Shown here: one piece after another, positions 34,124 through 46,300 of the stretch | Layout: each line of letters opens with the position of its first letter | Position numbering within the stretch: position 1 is the first letter of the stretch | Assembly (NCBI GenBank): GCA_963920575.1 | Contig: OY986971.1 | Span: forward strand, 3,883,340 to 3,947,339 | Origin: Narthecium ossifragum | Taxonomy: Eukaryota > Streptophyta > Magnoliopsida > Dioscoreales > Nartheciaceae | Length of the DNA stretch: 64,000 nt | Reading direction: 5' to 3' | Made by a program: the position numbers and the translations under genes | The notes under the pieces: model-generated | Database searches by the model: none | The model's input: only the letters and a program-made list of their open reading frames with translations | What the model was told of the DNA's origin: nothing

Positions 34124-36549
34124 ATGATCTCAGCTTCAAACTGTCTTCACATTTTCATGCTCATCTGCATGATCTCCACCTTCTTCTTCAACTCCCATCT
34201 CTTGGTTTCAGCTTTGCATCAGAACAACACCACCAACCCAGTTCAGTGGAGAAGTAGAACTATCACTAGTTTTACACATGATAGCAAGGACATGGCCATA
34301 GAGAAGATCTCATTAGAAGACAATGTGAGAGATGAGATGAATTCTTCTCTAGTCAAAAGATTCAGAGCTCTCCTTGGTTTAGAGGAATCCAGGTGGAAAA
34401 AAGAACCATCTCCTGCTAACAATTCAGAGGATCATGGCATTGGAAATGGAGCTAAGTCCAGAGTTCTAAGGTTAAACATTGGAGTAGTAGCAGCAGCAGC
34501 TGCAGTAGGAGCTGTCTTGATCCTATTTGGTGTCACCATTGCTCTGCTTTGGAAGAGAAGAGCCAAGAAATCTAAGATTTCAGTACCTGTGAGTGCCGCA
34601 AGCAAGGTGAGTTTTGATCCTGAACCAGCACAGTTGTATCTCAATTCTCTAGTCGAAAACGATTATGAATCTAAGAATGTGCCATCAATGAATTGTGATT
34701 CAGTTGCTATAAGTTGTTCAGATGAAGAAATCGTTAGAACAGCATCTCTGTCTTCTGATGATGAATCCTTGAAGTCATCATATGACTCTCATTCTCCTGT
34801 TAATTTAGTTTCTAATAGTTATGAAGCAAATCAAAGTCATTCCTCTATGGAATGTTGTCCAACAGTATCAGCTCTCTCTTCAAATCAATCAAATTGCAAA
34901 CCCCTCACAGCAGAAACATCTATTTGGAAGAAAAATCCGGAAAGATCCATGATTTTGAATGATGTGAATGAAACTAAAAATAGGAGTAGTATTAGGCATG
35001 TTCCAAGACCACCACCTCCACCTTTGCCTCAAAAGGCATGTGAAACAAGAAAGCAAGTTCCATCACTTTCAAATGGCATTGAGGACGGCGTGCCGCTGGC
35101 TAGACTGAAACCTCTGCACTGGGACAAAGTGAAAGCCGCCATTGATCGATCTACCGTTTGGGGAAGGATACGATCGAGCTCGTTCGAGTAAGTTAGCTGA
35201 ATCTCCTGCCTTGTTAATGGTCACTTCTTTCTTATGAGAGTTAAAGTTCTCATTGATTTCGAAATGAAATTTTGGTGCTCTGGAAATGCCAAACAGATTG
35301 GATGAGGAAAAGATCAAATCACTCTTTGCTTATAACTCACAAAGTTCAGCTGCAAACGAAGTAGCAAAGAGGACTGCGTCTCCGGAGAGGCATGTTTTGG
35401 ATCATAAGAGATTGCAAAACATCACCATTGTGATGAAGGCCTTGAGTTTAACAGCTGAGCAAGTTTGCAATGCTTTAATAAATGGTAAGTTACTAAAACT
35501 CAAAGTTATTGTGCACAAGTGATTGAAAAGTTTCTTATTATTGGTTGATTTCTATTGCATTAGGCAGAGGATTGAGTGTGCAACAGCTGGAAATTTTGGC
35601 GAAGATGGCGCCGACCAGGGATGAAGAACAAAAGTTTCTCAGATACAAAGGCGATACCAGTGCGCTAAGTTCAGCAGAGATGTTCATCAAAACAGTACTG
35701 GATGAACCAATGGCATTCTCAAGAATCAAAGCAATGCTATTCAAAGAAGCATTTGATGATGAAGTTGCTCAGATTCAAAAGTCCTTGGAAATCCTCAAGG
35801 TAGAACCACACCACAGAAAACAAATTGAAACATTTTAAGTACTGGAGCTCTTTGTCATTGTTCTACCCCCCTGTTGTTCTTTCTTCTTTCAGGATGCCTG
35901 CAAACAGCTTAGATGCAGTCAGCTCTTCCTTAGATTGCTCGAAGCTGTGCTGAAAACAGGAAATCGGATGAACATCGGAACGATAAGAGGCAATGCGAGA
36001 GCTTTCACGCTAGATGCACTCTTAAAACTGGCAGATGTGAAAGGCATAGATGGGAAGACTACACTGCTGCATTTTGTTGCTCATGAGATCATCAGCTATG
36101 AAGAGAATCATGGAACAAAGTTGAAGGATGAGGATCATAGAACAAGAGGTCTCGACCTTATCTCTGGATTTAGCACTGAACTAAGCAGTGTCAAGAAGGC
36201 GGCAAGTCTAGATTTGGATGCCTTGGCGAATTCGGTTTCTGGTCTCTTCGACAGAATCAATAAGCTGAAGCATCTGCTAGAAAATGATCTACTGATCTAC
36301 GAAAGAAATTCTTCGAGTTTTGTTGAATGCATGAGAGGGTTTGTGAATCATGCTGAAGAAATCATCGAACAGATGAAAAGTAATGAAGGTGAAGCTGTAT
36401 GTCAAGTCAGAAAGATCGCGAAGTACTATCATGGAGACATGAAAGAAGATGAAGTAAATCCTCTTCGGATATTCGGGATTGTAAGAGATTTTCTAGAAAG
36501 TCTGGATCATCATGTATGCAAGGAGATTGGAAGCTTGAAGATCCATTGA
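34124..36549 (+). CDS. class I formin-like protein (FH2 actin nucleator)
   Basis: Exons 34124-35187, 35297-35484, 35564-35799 and 35893-36549 join in phase to 714 residues. Residues 1-~30 are a signal peptide, and ~119-142 a transmembrane helix (GVVAAAAAVGAVLILFGVTI, then WKRR). The external part is short and lacks the usual Pro-rich wall-binding stretch. FH1 is reduced to one run, RPPPPPLP (~residue 296). FH2 spans ~326-690: PLARLKPLHWDKVKAAIDRS, LDEEKIKSLFAYN, LSVQQLEILAKMAPT, KTGNRMNIGTIRGNARAFTL and TTLLHFVAHEI. This is the normal FH2 order. The protein should nucleate and cap actin filaments at the plasma membrane. It ends soon after FH2. It fits the small class I formins; I cannot give a number. 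ATG 34124 is used because the frame extends upstream only to GTG 34118. Confidence 0.93.
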
Positions 36550-38081
36550 AGTCCAAATCCTATGATGGAATTCAAGTAAACAGTGTTACTAGTTATAATC
36601 CTTTTGTCCTTTGTTTGATACTTTCAGGTATCCATGCCCACTTGCTCGGTTAAAAATCTCTATTCGATTTTGACGTAAAAACAACAAAATTCAACTTTAA
36701 AGCTAGTATCATGATTTAGAAGTAAAAAACAACTGAAAAAAAACAAAATGTAATCTGATCTGGAATTCACTGAGACAAGACAAAAAATGTCTGTAATAAA
36801 AATGTCTCTAGCAGTGATTTATAAGCAAGGTTCCCGTGCCAATACATGTATTAGCTCAGAACAGCTTTGTGCTAGTACTCAGAACATGTCATGCCAATCG
36901 ACATGCATGATACGTGCCATCGCAAGGACAATATTTGCCTTGGTCTCAAGTTTTAATCAATCTTACACATCCGAAGAACACTGACAAACTGATGGCCCCA
37001 ATCTTGTCATCAAAGAAGAAAATGGCACCATCCAAGACTCGAAACAAGCATAAGAAGATCTACTTTAGTTGTTTAACAGTAAGACATATATGCATGATGC
37101 CAACGAGATGGAAGAGGTACACATAGAATTGTACTTGTATAGAGCACTGCCTTCTCCACTTCCTTAACTCATGCAGTCATAAACATTGCGTTGGATGAGA
37201 ATAGTACTTCCCCATACGGATTGTTGTGATACTTGGGAAGGTAATATGTCCCCAGACACAGATGCATAGACACCTACAACATTTGCATGGAAAGGTTTGC
37301 ACTCTTAATAAGAGCAAGAGCAGCCATGGAAGAGTTCCTCGCCCTCGCCTTCAGGGCCGAAGAACATGCGGCCTGGCCTGCGACACCACCGTGTTTTCGA
37401 CTGCCCATGCACACCAAGCAAGTCCTCTTTTTTTTTTTTTTATAGCTATTAGTACTGCTTTCACTTCGTTGGTGTTCTTCTTTTTTCCTGATTCTAATGC
37501 TTTTGTTTGGTCCTCATAGATCTCATTAGCTATACTTTCCTATTATAGACAAATAAATGCAAGATCCATTGAAGTTTACAAGGAATATCAACTCATACAC
37601 ATATGTTTCAGAATCAAAAGAACATTAGATCTAACAATATCACAGTTTTCTTTTATCTTTCTCTGCTGTAGAACACAGGTGGATCCTAGAACAATTGGTG
37701 GTGAGGCTTTTGAAATGATGGCTATTAGATCAAATTTGATAATAGAAGAGAAGGCCATCAACAGGAGAGGTGTCTTAAGGGGATCTAAGGTGGCAAAGGC
37801 ACAACATACATGGGATGAAAATTGGAATAAAAAGGAGAATTAGAGACATAAAAAAGACTCGAAAAAAAAACAAAACCTTTTCCCTTTCCTATTATGCAAA
37901 CTATTATATCCTGTACTCTGTTAATAGCATCCATCAGAAAGCAATCTAAAATTTGTACAAACTTATGAACATCATCATAATGTAACGAGCAAAAATATTT
38001 TGTAGAATACTGAGAAATATAGAGCGGAAAAGACCTTTGAATATTCAGAAAAGCTCACACAAGTGCAGAAAAGGCATAAAC
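36550..38081. other. 3' flank and intergenic DNA
   Basis: No supported gene. 37320-37420 is locally GC-rich and frame-open on the plus strand for about 97 codons, but it matches nothing I know and is followed by a T-run; it may be a transposon piece. Confidence 0.3.
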
Positions 38082-38098
38082 TGAATAATGTACTCAGA

Positions 38099-38251
38099 CT
38101 ACCCAGGAGGAGAATATTATTGCTGATGGTATAGCCTGGTCCTGCCGTTCCTCCGGAACGTGTTTTGTTTGGCAACCGGAGGACGGTTGACCGACGCTAG
38201 ATTATGTTTTGTAGTCCGCTAGCCGTTTTAGATTCAACTCATAAAAAAATA
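38099..38251 (+). mobile_element. 5'-truncated LINE copy, 153 bp
   Basis: An exact 17-bp direct repeat, TGAATAATGTACTCAGA, flanks it (38082-38098 and 38252-38268). The insert encodes the end of a LINE RNase H domain (ENIIADGIAWSCRSS, then CFVWQPEDG and a stop) and closes in an A-rich tail at 38243-38251. This is a standard target-primed insertion. Confidence 0.85.
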
Positions 38252-38268
38252 TGAATAATGTACTCAGA

Positions 38269-38514
38269 AAAGCTGAAAGAAACCCCTGGTGAATCAAACT
38301 CTTGAGCTATCATGACAGAAATAACTCCGAAGTTCATCTTGAGGGCAAAGTCCCCAAGTAGCCATCAGTAAGGAGGTAGCCCTTGTACTGACTTTGTTGT
38401 TATGGAGCCTTCGGGCTGAATTAATCAAAAAATAAAGAAGAAGAAGGTTTAAGTTGAAGCGTCTTAAGTATTTGTTAAAAAAATACTCGATTTGCCATTC
38501 CTATGAGTAGATCT
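38269..38514 (+). mobile_element. LINE 3' tail without a defined start
   Basis: At 38405-38436 the sequence GAGCCTTCGGGCTGAATTAA is followed by TCAAAAAATAAAG, the same 3' end found in the other LINE copies of this window. No target duplication or RNase H remnant could be fixed to its left. Confidence 0.45.
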
Positions 38515-38790
38515 CATATACTGAGTTGGCACCCATTTAAGTATTCCTATTAAAAAAATTTCCACCATTGATTTCTACATCATATACTGAGTTGGCACCC
38601 ATTTAAGTATTTGTTCCTTTGCACAAGGAGATATGCAGATGCTTGCAAGTCATCTAGAGCCATTAACAGAGCAACAGTTGATGGGTATATGCAACCTTCA
38701 ACAGTCATCCCAGCAGGCTGAGGAAGCTTTGTCTCATGGAATAAAAACTTTGCAGCAATCTCTTATAGAAACACTTGCTTCTGTAAAACG
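38515..38790 (+). pseudogene. duplicated exon of the TGA bZIP gene (fragment)
   Basis: The plus-strand frame gives LLASHLEPLTEQQLMGICNL followed by QQSSQQAEEALSHG, nearly identical to the exon at 49582-49830 of the TGA gene on the other strand. Similarity extends into the preceding intron (the GAGTTGGCACCCATTTAAG and TTTGCACA segments), so the copy came from genomic DNA, not mRNA. It breaks off shortly after the TETL/IETL region, then diverges. A 31-bp piece of the intron part is itself repeated (38515-38545 and 38581-38611). No other TGA exon accompanies it. Confidence 0.88.
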
Positions 38791-38930
38791 TTATGACTCA
38801 TTTAAGTATAAGTTTAAGTCAAAATCAAGTCAACAGGTCAAGCTAATATTATGCAATAATATTGCGCTGTAGCCACTAGAAAGCTCCAACCCTGTTCCTG
38901 AGAGCTCAAGCCACAGTTTTCAAAGGAGGA

Positions 38931-39187
38931 TTCCTTGAGAGAAATTCTATGAAGTTGACAACGAGTTGTTAAGCCATATTGTGTAATAATCGTGACCATG
39001 AAAACTACTATCGCCAACAAGTTGTAGTATGTCAGCTCTTAATTTCTGGATACTTACTATATAACCTATATTAAGGAACTTCTTGCAAGGATAGACATCA
39101 CTCAAATCTAGGATGCATGCAGCCTATAAATTTCCTCACTATTAAGGAACATCTATACAGATAATTGTGACTTTTAACGCCAACCTA
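38931..39187 (+). repeat. inverted duplicate of an asparagine synthetase intron segment (copy A)
   Basis: It shares, in reverse orientation, long blocks with 42826-43060, such as GAGTTGTTAAGCCATATT, ACTACTAT(C/T)GCCAACAAGTT, TATGTCAGCTCTTAATTTCT and ATTAAGGAACA. It sits directly after the duplicated TGA exon. A block near 39070-39120 has no counterpart in the other copy. Confidence 0.85.
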
Positions 39188-39347
39188 AATAATTGAATTT
39201 GTGGAATGCTCATCTAGTAATTAAGGTCCACAATACACATAAGGGTTGCGGCTTTCAGAGCATCTAATCAGCGAACCGCTGTAACGATCCAGAGGCAGTT
39301 TTAAGACCTGCCTGAAAAAAAATAAAAGCAGAACAAATATTTGATCT

Positions 39348-39867
39348 TTGAGGCAGATTCCTTTGATGACTGCTATCTTGAAGGCCATAGACTGGGCTAA
39401 GAGGAGGCAGAGAAGCAAGATTATAATTGAATCGGATGCCCGTGATGTTGTGGACGTGATCAATAGGCTCAAAGATTGGCCAAGAGGGATGGAGTCACTT
39501 ACCAAGCAGATTTCGAAGCTGATTCTTGGGTTTGAGTCAGTCTTATTTTTGTTTAGTTAATTGGTGATAACACCAATTTAGTCCCTCTTATTGTTAAAAA
39601 CCCCATCAACCATGTTTTTAAAGTGAAAACACCACCACAGTGTATTAGCTGGCTTATTATTTAACAAGATGTGGGGCTGTGGACAATGAGGGGACTAGAT
39701 TTGGGGTTATGGCCTAATACCCCTTTTGATGTGATTGCAGACCAAGTTGCAAAATGATGTAGGCATGCTTGCACAGGTTTTAAGTGGCAGCCTGAGGATG
39801 GGGTGACAGCCCCACACTAGTTGCGGTAAATAATTGATTAGCCCGGGGCTCAATTTATCAAAAAAAA
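39348..39867 (+). mobile_element. 5'-truncated LINE copy with RNase H, interrupted by a secondary insertion
   Basis: It is flanked by AACAAATATTTGATCT (39332-39347) and AACAAAGATTTGATCT (39868-39883), one mismatch apart. It encodes ILKAIDWAKRRQRSKIIIES then DARDVVDVINRLKDW, an RNase H segment. After FESVLF about 160 bp of unrelated sequence intervene before the domain resumes at DVIADQVAKWCRHACTGF and WQPEDG. The 3' end is TTAGCCCGGGGCTCAATTTA plus an A-tail. Confidence 0.82.
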
Positions 39868-42056
39868 AACAAAGATTTGATCTAACCATTGTAGCAGACA
39901 ATCCGTGCAATGTACCCTCAGATATTTGCAATCCCAAAATTATTTCAACGGGTCAATTATGTGTACAATTAGTTAAGTAGTAAGTACAGAGAGAGCACAA
40001 TAATTATTTTTCTTAATTGCAAAGATACAAAGATCATCAGACTAAAAAAGGATCGAAGAGAAAGGCAAAAGAGATGCTAAACCTTTTCGCCAAAGCCTAG
40101 TATTTCTGTGGAAACAGGCAAAAGAACGTCTTCAGATTGCGGTTGCAGTTGCAGTTGCAGTTGCCTCTATCAGACCTTCCTGAAGCTTTTGAGAGAAACC
40201 ATTCATCAAACTGGAATCAGTTGTAGTTAGCTTAGCTTCTTCCACTCCGTCATAAGCAGCAACATGAACCCCAAGAGCAGCCCGCCCAGACGGATCAAGA
40301 TTCCATGACAGAAATATGGAGGAAATTGAACATATTGCAAAGAGATGTTTCTAGGTCCTTTTAGGCGTCTTCGCCTTTTGCAATGTTTTGTGATGAACAG
40401 AGAAACTTCATGTGCTCATAAACTACTGGAAAAACACAAGCCTCGAGCAATACACTGCACACAGAATGAAAGGTAATTCTATTCGTACAAGAAATCAGAA
40501 CCACATAAAATAATGTCACTCGACTGTTTAAAGAAAGAGGTGAGAGAAAAAAGAAAAGGATGAACATTTATAGGGAAAGAAAACACACAAAAGCAACAGA
40601 GAAGGGAAACAAGTGGGTAGAGAGGACTTAAAATAGACAAAAGAGCCAATAATAAGGAATCAAGGATAACACTTCAAGCTTAATGGATTTAGCTCAATCT
40701 TCATATAATTATGCCACTGTTCTGTGTCCATGTAATAAAGCGAGACTTCACAAAACTTTTACCTGCCAAAAATTAAGATGGAAATAAAGGACTAGATAAT
40801 ACTGAAAGTTTTAAATTGTTACATCCAATCATCAGACAAAGGTCAAGAAACTACAAATTATGCCAAGATTCTAGGCTTAACTGCAAATAGGCAACTTACT
40901 AAAAAGCTTTCAAAGCTAAATATAGCTAATATGCGAAAAGAAATATCTTAGTAAAAGATGAATCTAAGAACAGGGGAAAAAGTGGAAACTTAGAAAAATG
41001 AATCCATGGTTACACTTCAAGCAAGAGGCAACAGACCTTCAAACCAATGCAGAATGAATGTAATTGAGTACCCCACTGTCTAGCAACTTTCGTCTCTGCA
41101 AGATGCCGTGAAGCAACAGCAGCAACCAGTGAAGAATCAAGAACACCAGATAAGAGGACACCAAATAGCACATCAGTCATAAGCCTCTTAACTACAGCCT
41201 GCATGATTGTGAAGCATGAAATAATTAAAATAATCAAGCATGGAGAAGATAATGAAACTTAAAGCCCTGATTTCCATTCAGCAAGAAGACACACATACTA
41301 CACCATATTTAAATAATATTAGATTTCTACTTCTATAATTTTCAAACCCAAAGGAGACAAAATTGCCAAATAGATGCATTGCCTGTATATAACTGAAAAC
41401 AATACGCACAAAACATCTTCTATCTACCTTCTCAAAGGCCTCGCGCAGAGCAAGAGGATTGTAAGGAGTTGTTGGGACATGCTCTGAATACCATGGGGGG
41501 TTATACCACCTCCGTAGCTCTCCTACAGGACTCTCAAATGAACAAGATTGAAGATATAAGGGGTGACTATAAGTCCAATAAAATAACTACGAAATGCAAC
41601 AAATTCTTCTACCAGTTTCAGTGAACAATATTGTAACAAAATTTTCAAGGACTGCCTGGCCTATACTGTTCAAAGACATACCACTCTTGCTGGAATAAAT
41701 ATGCCCAGGAAGGAATGAAATAAACCGTTCACAATCATCACTCAAAGCCTTCATCTCCGAAGCAAACCAAATTGACCCTGGCCAAATAAAAAACCAAGCT
41801 TTTGTTTCAAAACAAACTTGCACCTCTAATTGTAACCCATTGGCAAGAGCGCAAGTAAGCAAGTAAAGCACATGTTGAAACACAATGCCTGCAATTAACA
41901 TATGAAACAAAAGAAAAAAATGCAACTAAAACTAAAGCTAACCTACTCATGGCAACCATGATACGTTTCTACAAATTCAGACATTCACGAAATGGCTCAT
42001 AAAAATCTTTTACGTAGAAACCTTAAAACGAGATAGCCACAGAAATTACTTCTGAT

Positions 42057-42272
42057 TTTTTTTTTGATTAATTGAGCCCGAAGGCTAGAATACAAACATT
42101 ACATTACATCAAACTCTCCAAAACCCAAAGCCCGTCATCCAGAGTCCAAGCAAATGGAGCTCAAAGACGACGGCACCACCTAGCAATACGATCCGCAACA
42201 ACATTTGAGGATCTCGGAATGTGAATACTAACAACAGACTCAAATCTTAAAATCTCCGCCCAAATAATAACA
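42057..42272 (-). mobile_element. 5'-truncated LINE copy, 216 bp, in the asparagine synthetase intron
   Basis: The 18-bp direct repeat ACAGAAATTACTTCTGAT flanks it exactly (42039-42056 and 42273-42290). The minus strand encodes AEILRFESVVSIHIPRSSNV followed by VADRIARWCRRL, the end of a LINE RNase H domain. Then comes TAGCCTTCGGGCTCAATTAA and an A-tail (T-run at 42057-42065). It lies in the intron where the missing fourth exon would be expected. Confidence 0.9.
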
Positions 42273-42825
42273 ACAGAAATTACTTCTGATGATCAGTTGC
42301 TTGTGATACTCTCAATTATACATGTTAATTTACTTAAAAATAACCAGTTAAGGGTGAACATTGTAATTGGGGACAAGATGAAGCTAGCTAGAAAATTGAT
42401 GGAGCACAGAAGATCTGGAACCAGGATCACGCCAAGTGCGAATTTAAGATATCTCCACATGCATTAGCTCAATAAAAGATGTCCTTGTCATTGAAAAAAC
42501 AGATGCAAAGAACCTACCTAACACCACATAATGCAAATCTGTTATTCTGTTTATGACATTGAAGGCCCAAACTCGACACACATCCACCATGAAAATAGGC
42601 ATCCTGCAGATAATAAATTAACTCAAAGCTCTAATAGACTCTAGAATGGCAACATCCTCATTTCTCTTCCAGATTACTTTTCAGGCCTATAGGGTGAAGG
42701 CGTGATCAATCCGAAAGAGTTCAAGAACTAAAAGGAGGCTTCAACCTGAAACTATGTTAACATACACATCACAGTAAACTTCACTCAAGGAAGGTCTCAC
42801 CCAATGGACATGCAAAGAGGACCAC

Positions 42826-43060
42826 AAGGTTGGCATTATAAGTCACAATCAATTGTATAATTGTTCCTTAATAATGAGGAAATTTAGGTTGCATACATCG
42901 CCCAATATGAAATATTACTTAAATATAGGTTATAAATTAATATCCAGAAATTAAGAGCTGACATACTAGAACTTGTTGGCAATAGTAGTTTTCTTGGTCA
43001 CAATTATTGCATAATATGGCTTAACAACTCATTGTCAACTCCATAGAATTTCTTTGAATT
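42826..43060 (-). repeat. inverted duplicate (copy B) in an asparagine synthetase intron
   Basis: This is the partner of copy A at 38931-39187, in opposite orientation about 3.6 kb away. It lies between exons 3 and 5 of the synthetase pseudogene and has no coding potential. Confidence 0.85.
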
Positions 43061-43210
43061 TTTTCAAAGATGTCTATAAACGAGCTAGAATGTTTGAAAT
43101 GAGGCATCTATATTAATAGGTTGATTTTTAGTGCTTTAATCCCCACTCTCCTCCCGACAGTTCTTTAAATTTGACTTTCATTTAGAAGAGAGATTGAAAG
43201 AAAACATGCT

Positions 43211-43338
43211 CAGAGCAATGAGATAGCATGGGAAGGAAGCTAAGGCTCATTTCAGATCTTGACACCATAAAGCCAAATATAGGGTGCCGGAGCTCGCATC
43301 TCTCGAATCTCTTCCAGAGCAATGAGATAGCATGGGAA
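43211..43338. repeat. 24-bp direct repeat, 104 bp apart
   Basis: The phrase CAGAGCAATGAGATAGCATG plus GGAA occurs at 43211-43234 and 43315-43338 within the same intron. Its significance is unknown. Confidence 0.8.
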
Positions 43339-46300
43339 TATTTGCATGAGTTTGTGAAGAGAAATTTAAAGCATGTCTAGCTTTATAAACTAGGAGGTAA
43401 GGTTTTGGTTTAAATTGGATACACTACACTAGGTACTTTCTCATTACTCACAAGATGAGCAATCACTTCGCAGTCACTGCCTGTACGGAATTGATGATTC
43501 TTAAGCTTGGCTCTCAGCTCCTCATGGTTATATATTTCCTCATTTACCTAAAAGTACCAATAAGAGAAAAACTTACTCAGAGCAATTTCCAGGCTTAACT
43601 AAAATTTGCTGATTAAAAAAGCACTGACACCCTAAGAGAAAAAAGAGGATGGAAATATAGGACATTAAGCCCATAAGTCGGGGATTTTAAAAGTAATGTT
43701 AGTATACAGCCCATCTGCAGATTTTAAATCATCATATAGTTGAAGTCGAAAATGAGAAAGAAGCCCTGGCTCTCATCTCTTCTAGGAATATGACTATAAG
43801 ATGATAATTCACAATAGACAATAAGATTACAGTGAAAAAATAGTCCCAGAACAAGAACAATCTTAGAACCAAACTAAAGTTACATCACAAAATGTATGCA
43901 GATAGGTTGAGCTCCATAAAATCTTCCGGATTATGATTCATCTGTCATCAATAAGTGACCTAAAGAAGTTGCATACTTAAGAGACTTGCGAAAGTTGCAT
44001 TCTATCATACTCCAAAATGAAACTTGTCATTCATAAACATAACAACACAACCATAATGCTCTTCTCAAATCTGAGACACCGACAGTTACAAGAATCGAAG
44101 ATTACTATGCTAGTGTCACATTTAATGCCAGTCTTTGGCCAGCACAGTACGCACCTACCTAAACACGAAGCCCATGTTGACAGCACAGAACCTCTTCAGG
44201 AGAGAAGTTTCCTCATATTGTGCAAGTAAATTACTCGTATGGTAATCCATGTGTGAAATATTAGATAACTGTGAAACATGATAAACCATCTTGCTTGGGA
44301 TTAGATTTGTTAGTGCTGAGATCTTTCATGTCAGATAAAAGCATCCTGATCAATTGGTAAAAAGTAGTTGAATTTTCCATCATCTAGCAAACATAAGCTT
44401 TGAAGTTCAACTTATAGCATCTTTGAATTTTATTATCTGAAATGGAACATATGGAATGGTTAGGTGGTATTAGCACGTGGATGCAATGTAAAAGATAGGA
44501 TCCTAAATCTCAACAAGCACATAACCACGAATAAGATGCACTTGACAGAAAAAAGTGGAAGTAATATCACAAACCGTAACAACAATAGATTTGTCCTCAT
44601 TGTATAGGGGTTGATCTCCAGAAGTAGGATCCACAATAGCCAGTCGCTGGTGAGCAAGATAGCAATCTTGATAACAATGCAAGCCACTCCAATCAGGTCC
44701 TCTATGACGCAACCTGCATTTACGAAAAATCCAACTACAAATATGAACATAGCTCTCATATGCAATCTAACTTCATATCAAATTCTAAGTGTTGCGACCA
44801 GATTGTATAAAAAATTACAGTGTAACTATGGACCTTAACGAAAATTAACCAGTTTGGAAACACATTCACCTCAAATACTATGACAGTGTAACATAGTAAA
44901 ATCAAAATTTGAGCTAATTACGGAGAAACTCTACATAATTAATAAAGAAATAGAAGTTACGTCTTAAAGAATATAGAGCGGTGAACCACTGGTATGGCCT
45001 TATATCAAAGTTTTCAACTGAAAACTTAAGAAGCTGTGTTGTGTAGAAACATGAGCAGCTCACAACAACGAGACAGCAGCATTTTCCAGGATAGACCAGA
45101 TAACTCACATCCATATAAAGGAATAGAGGATCCAAAGCTTCGGAAAAGAATTAAAAAAATTATATTTGTTAAAGTTAATCAACTAAGTAGCGTAACAGAG
45201 ACTGCAAGAAAAAGGGAGAGAACACATTAAACAGGCAATATGGCCAATAAATAAACATTTTGAGGCATCCTAATCTTGTGGACTCTGCTTCATAACAACA
45301 GGTTTGATGGACAGGGACTTCTATTTTCTCTCATTGAATCACGCATCCAGGGTAGCAAATCTGTAACTCATCTCCATGTCGCACAACTTTGTAGCACCTC
45401 CAAATTTTAAAAGAAGTCTCAGGCATCATAAAAAAAAAATTCCAAGCAAACTTGGTAAAAAAAAGGCAATTTGTATCTTCTTTCAGGCCATCATTTAAAT
45501 ATCAAAAAGTAAGAGAGAATATCTCCCACATAAAATAATACTAATATAAAGCTCATATTTTACCATAACAAGAAGAGATAAAAACAGCATATAGCCAAAG
45601 GAAATACTGCTCCACGCATACTTGTCCTTCACACAATAACTTAAAAGTTTCAACCTAATTTTGGTTGTTGAGATGATTAATGATGCTTGAGAGAATTTAG
45701 GGCAGAAAATCTGGTTTCCAGATAGCAAAACCAACTTGTTGCTTATATCAAAAGTTTCAGCATCCGAACGTCATGCTTTGTGCCATTCTTTATTATATGA
45801 ATGGCTAGATCTTATTGAGAGATTTCACGATTGAATGAGGCATTCGAAAGTTAGCTCAAACCTGAAACTACAATGTATGGAATCCTTCTAGTGTTCGAAG
45901 AGCGTTCAAAAGACCGAGGACGGTGACATAGGCATTCAAAGGGACTCAGGTGTCAGGTGGTCGCTCTACTCTACAAAATTTTCCCTCAGCTGCCCTGGGC
46001 CACCTTATGTATGTTCTCTTCGATTCCCATCTCCTTTCTACCCCTTCTCTTTGTTTCTTGCTTAACAAGTGTAATCACAGTCTTTGCTCTCCTATTTCAT
46101 TCCTTCCATTTGAATACTCCTTCTCACACTAAAGGTCAGCAAATATAACCTAATTTCTCTAAATAAGCCAGCAGTGCACCATCCTTTTTGCCATCCTTTC
46201 CTTACATGTTTAGTCTCCTTTCCTTCCCTAGTTTCTTGTCTCACTACATTTTCGTTAGGGGCTAGTGAATTAAATCAAGATGTCAACATCGATTTCTCAT

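Noticed and set aside
37226..37519. 97-codon plus-strand frame
   Set aside because: No domain, ends in a T-run translated as Phe; probably transposon or intergenic sequence.
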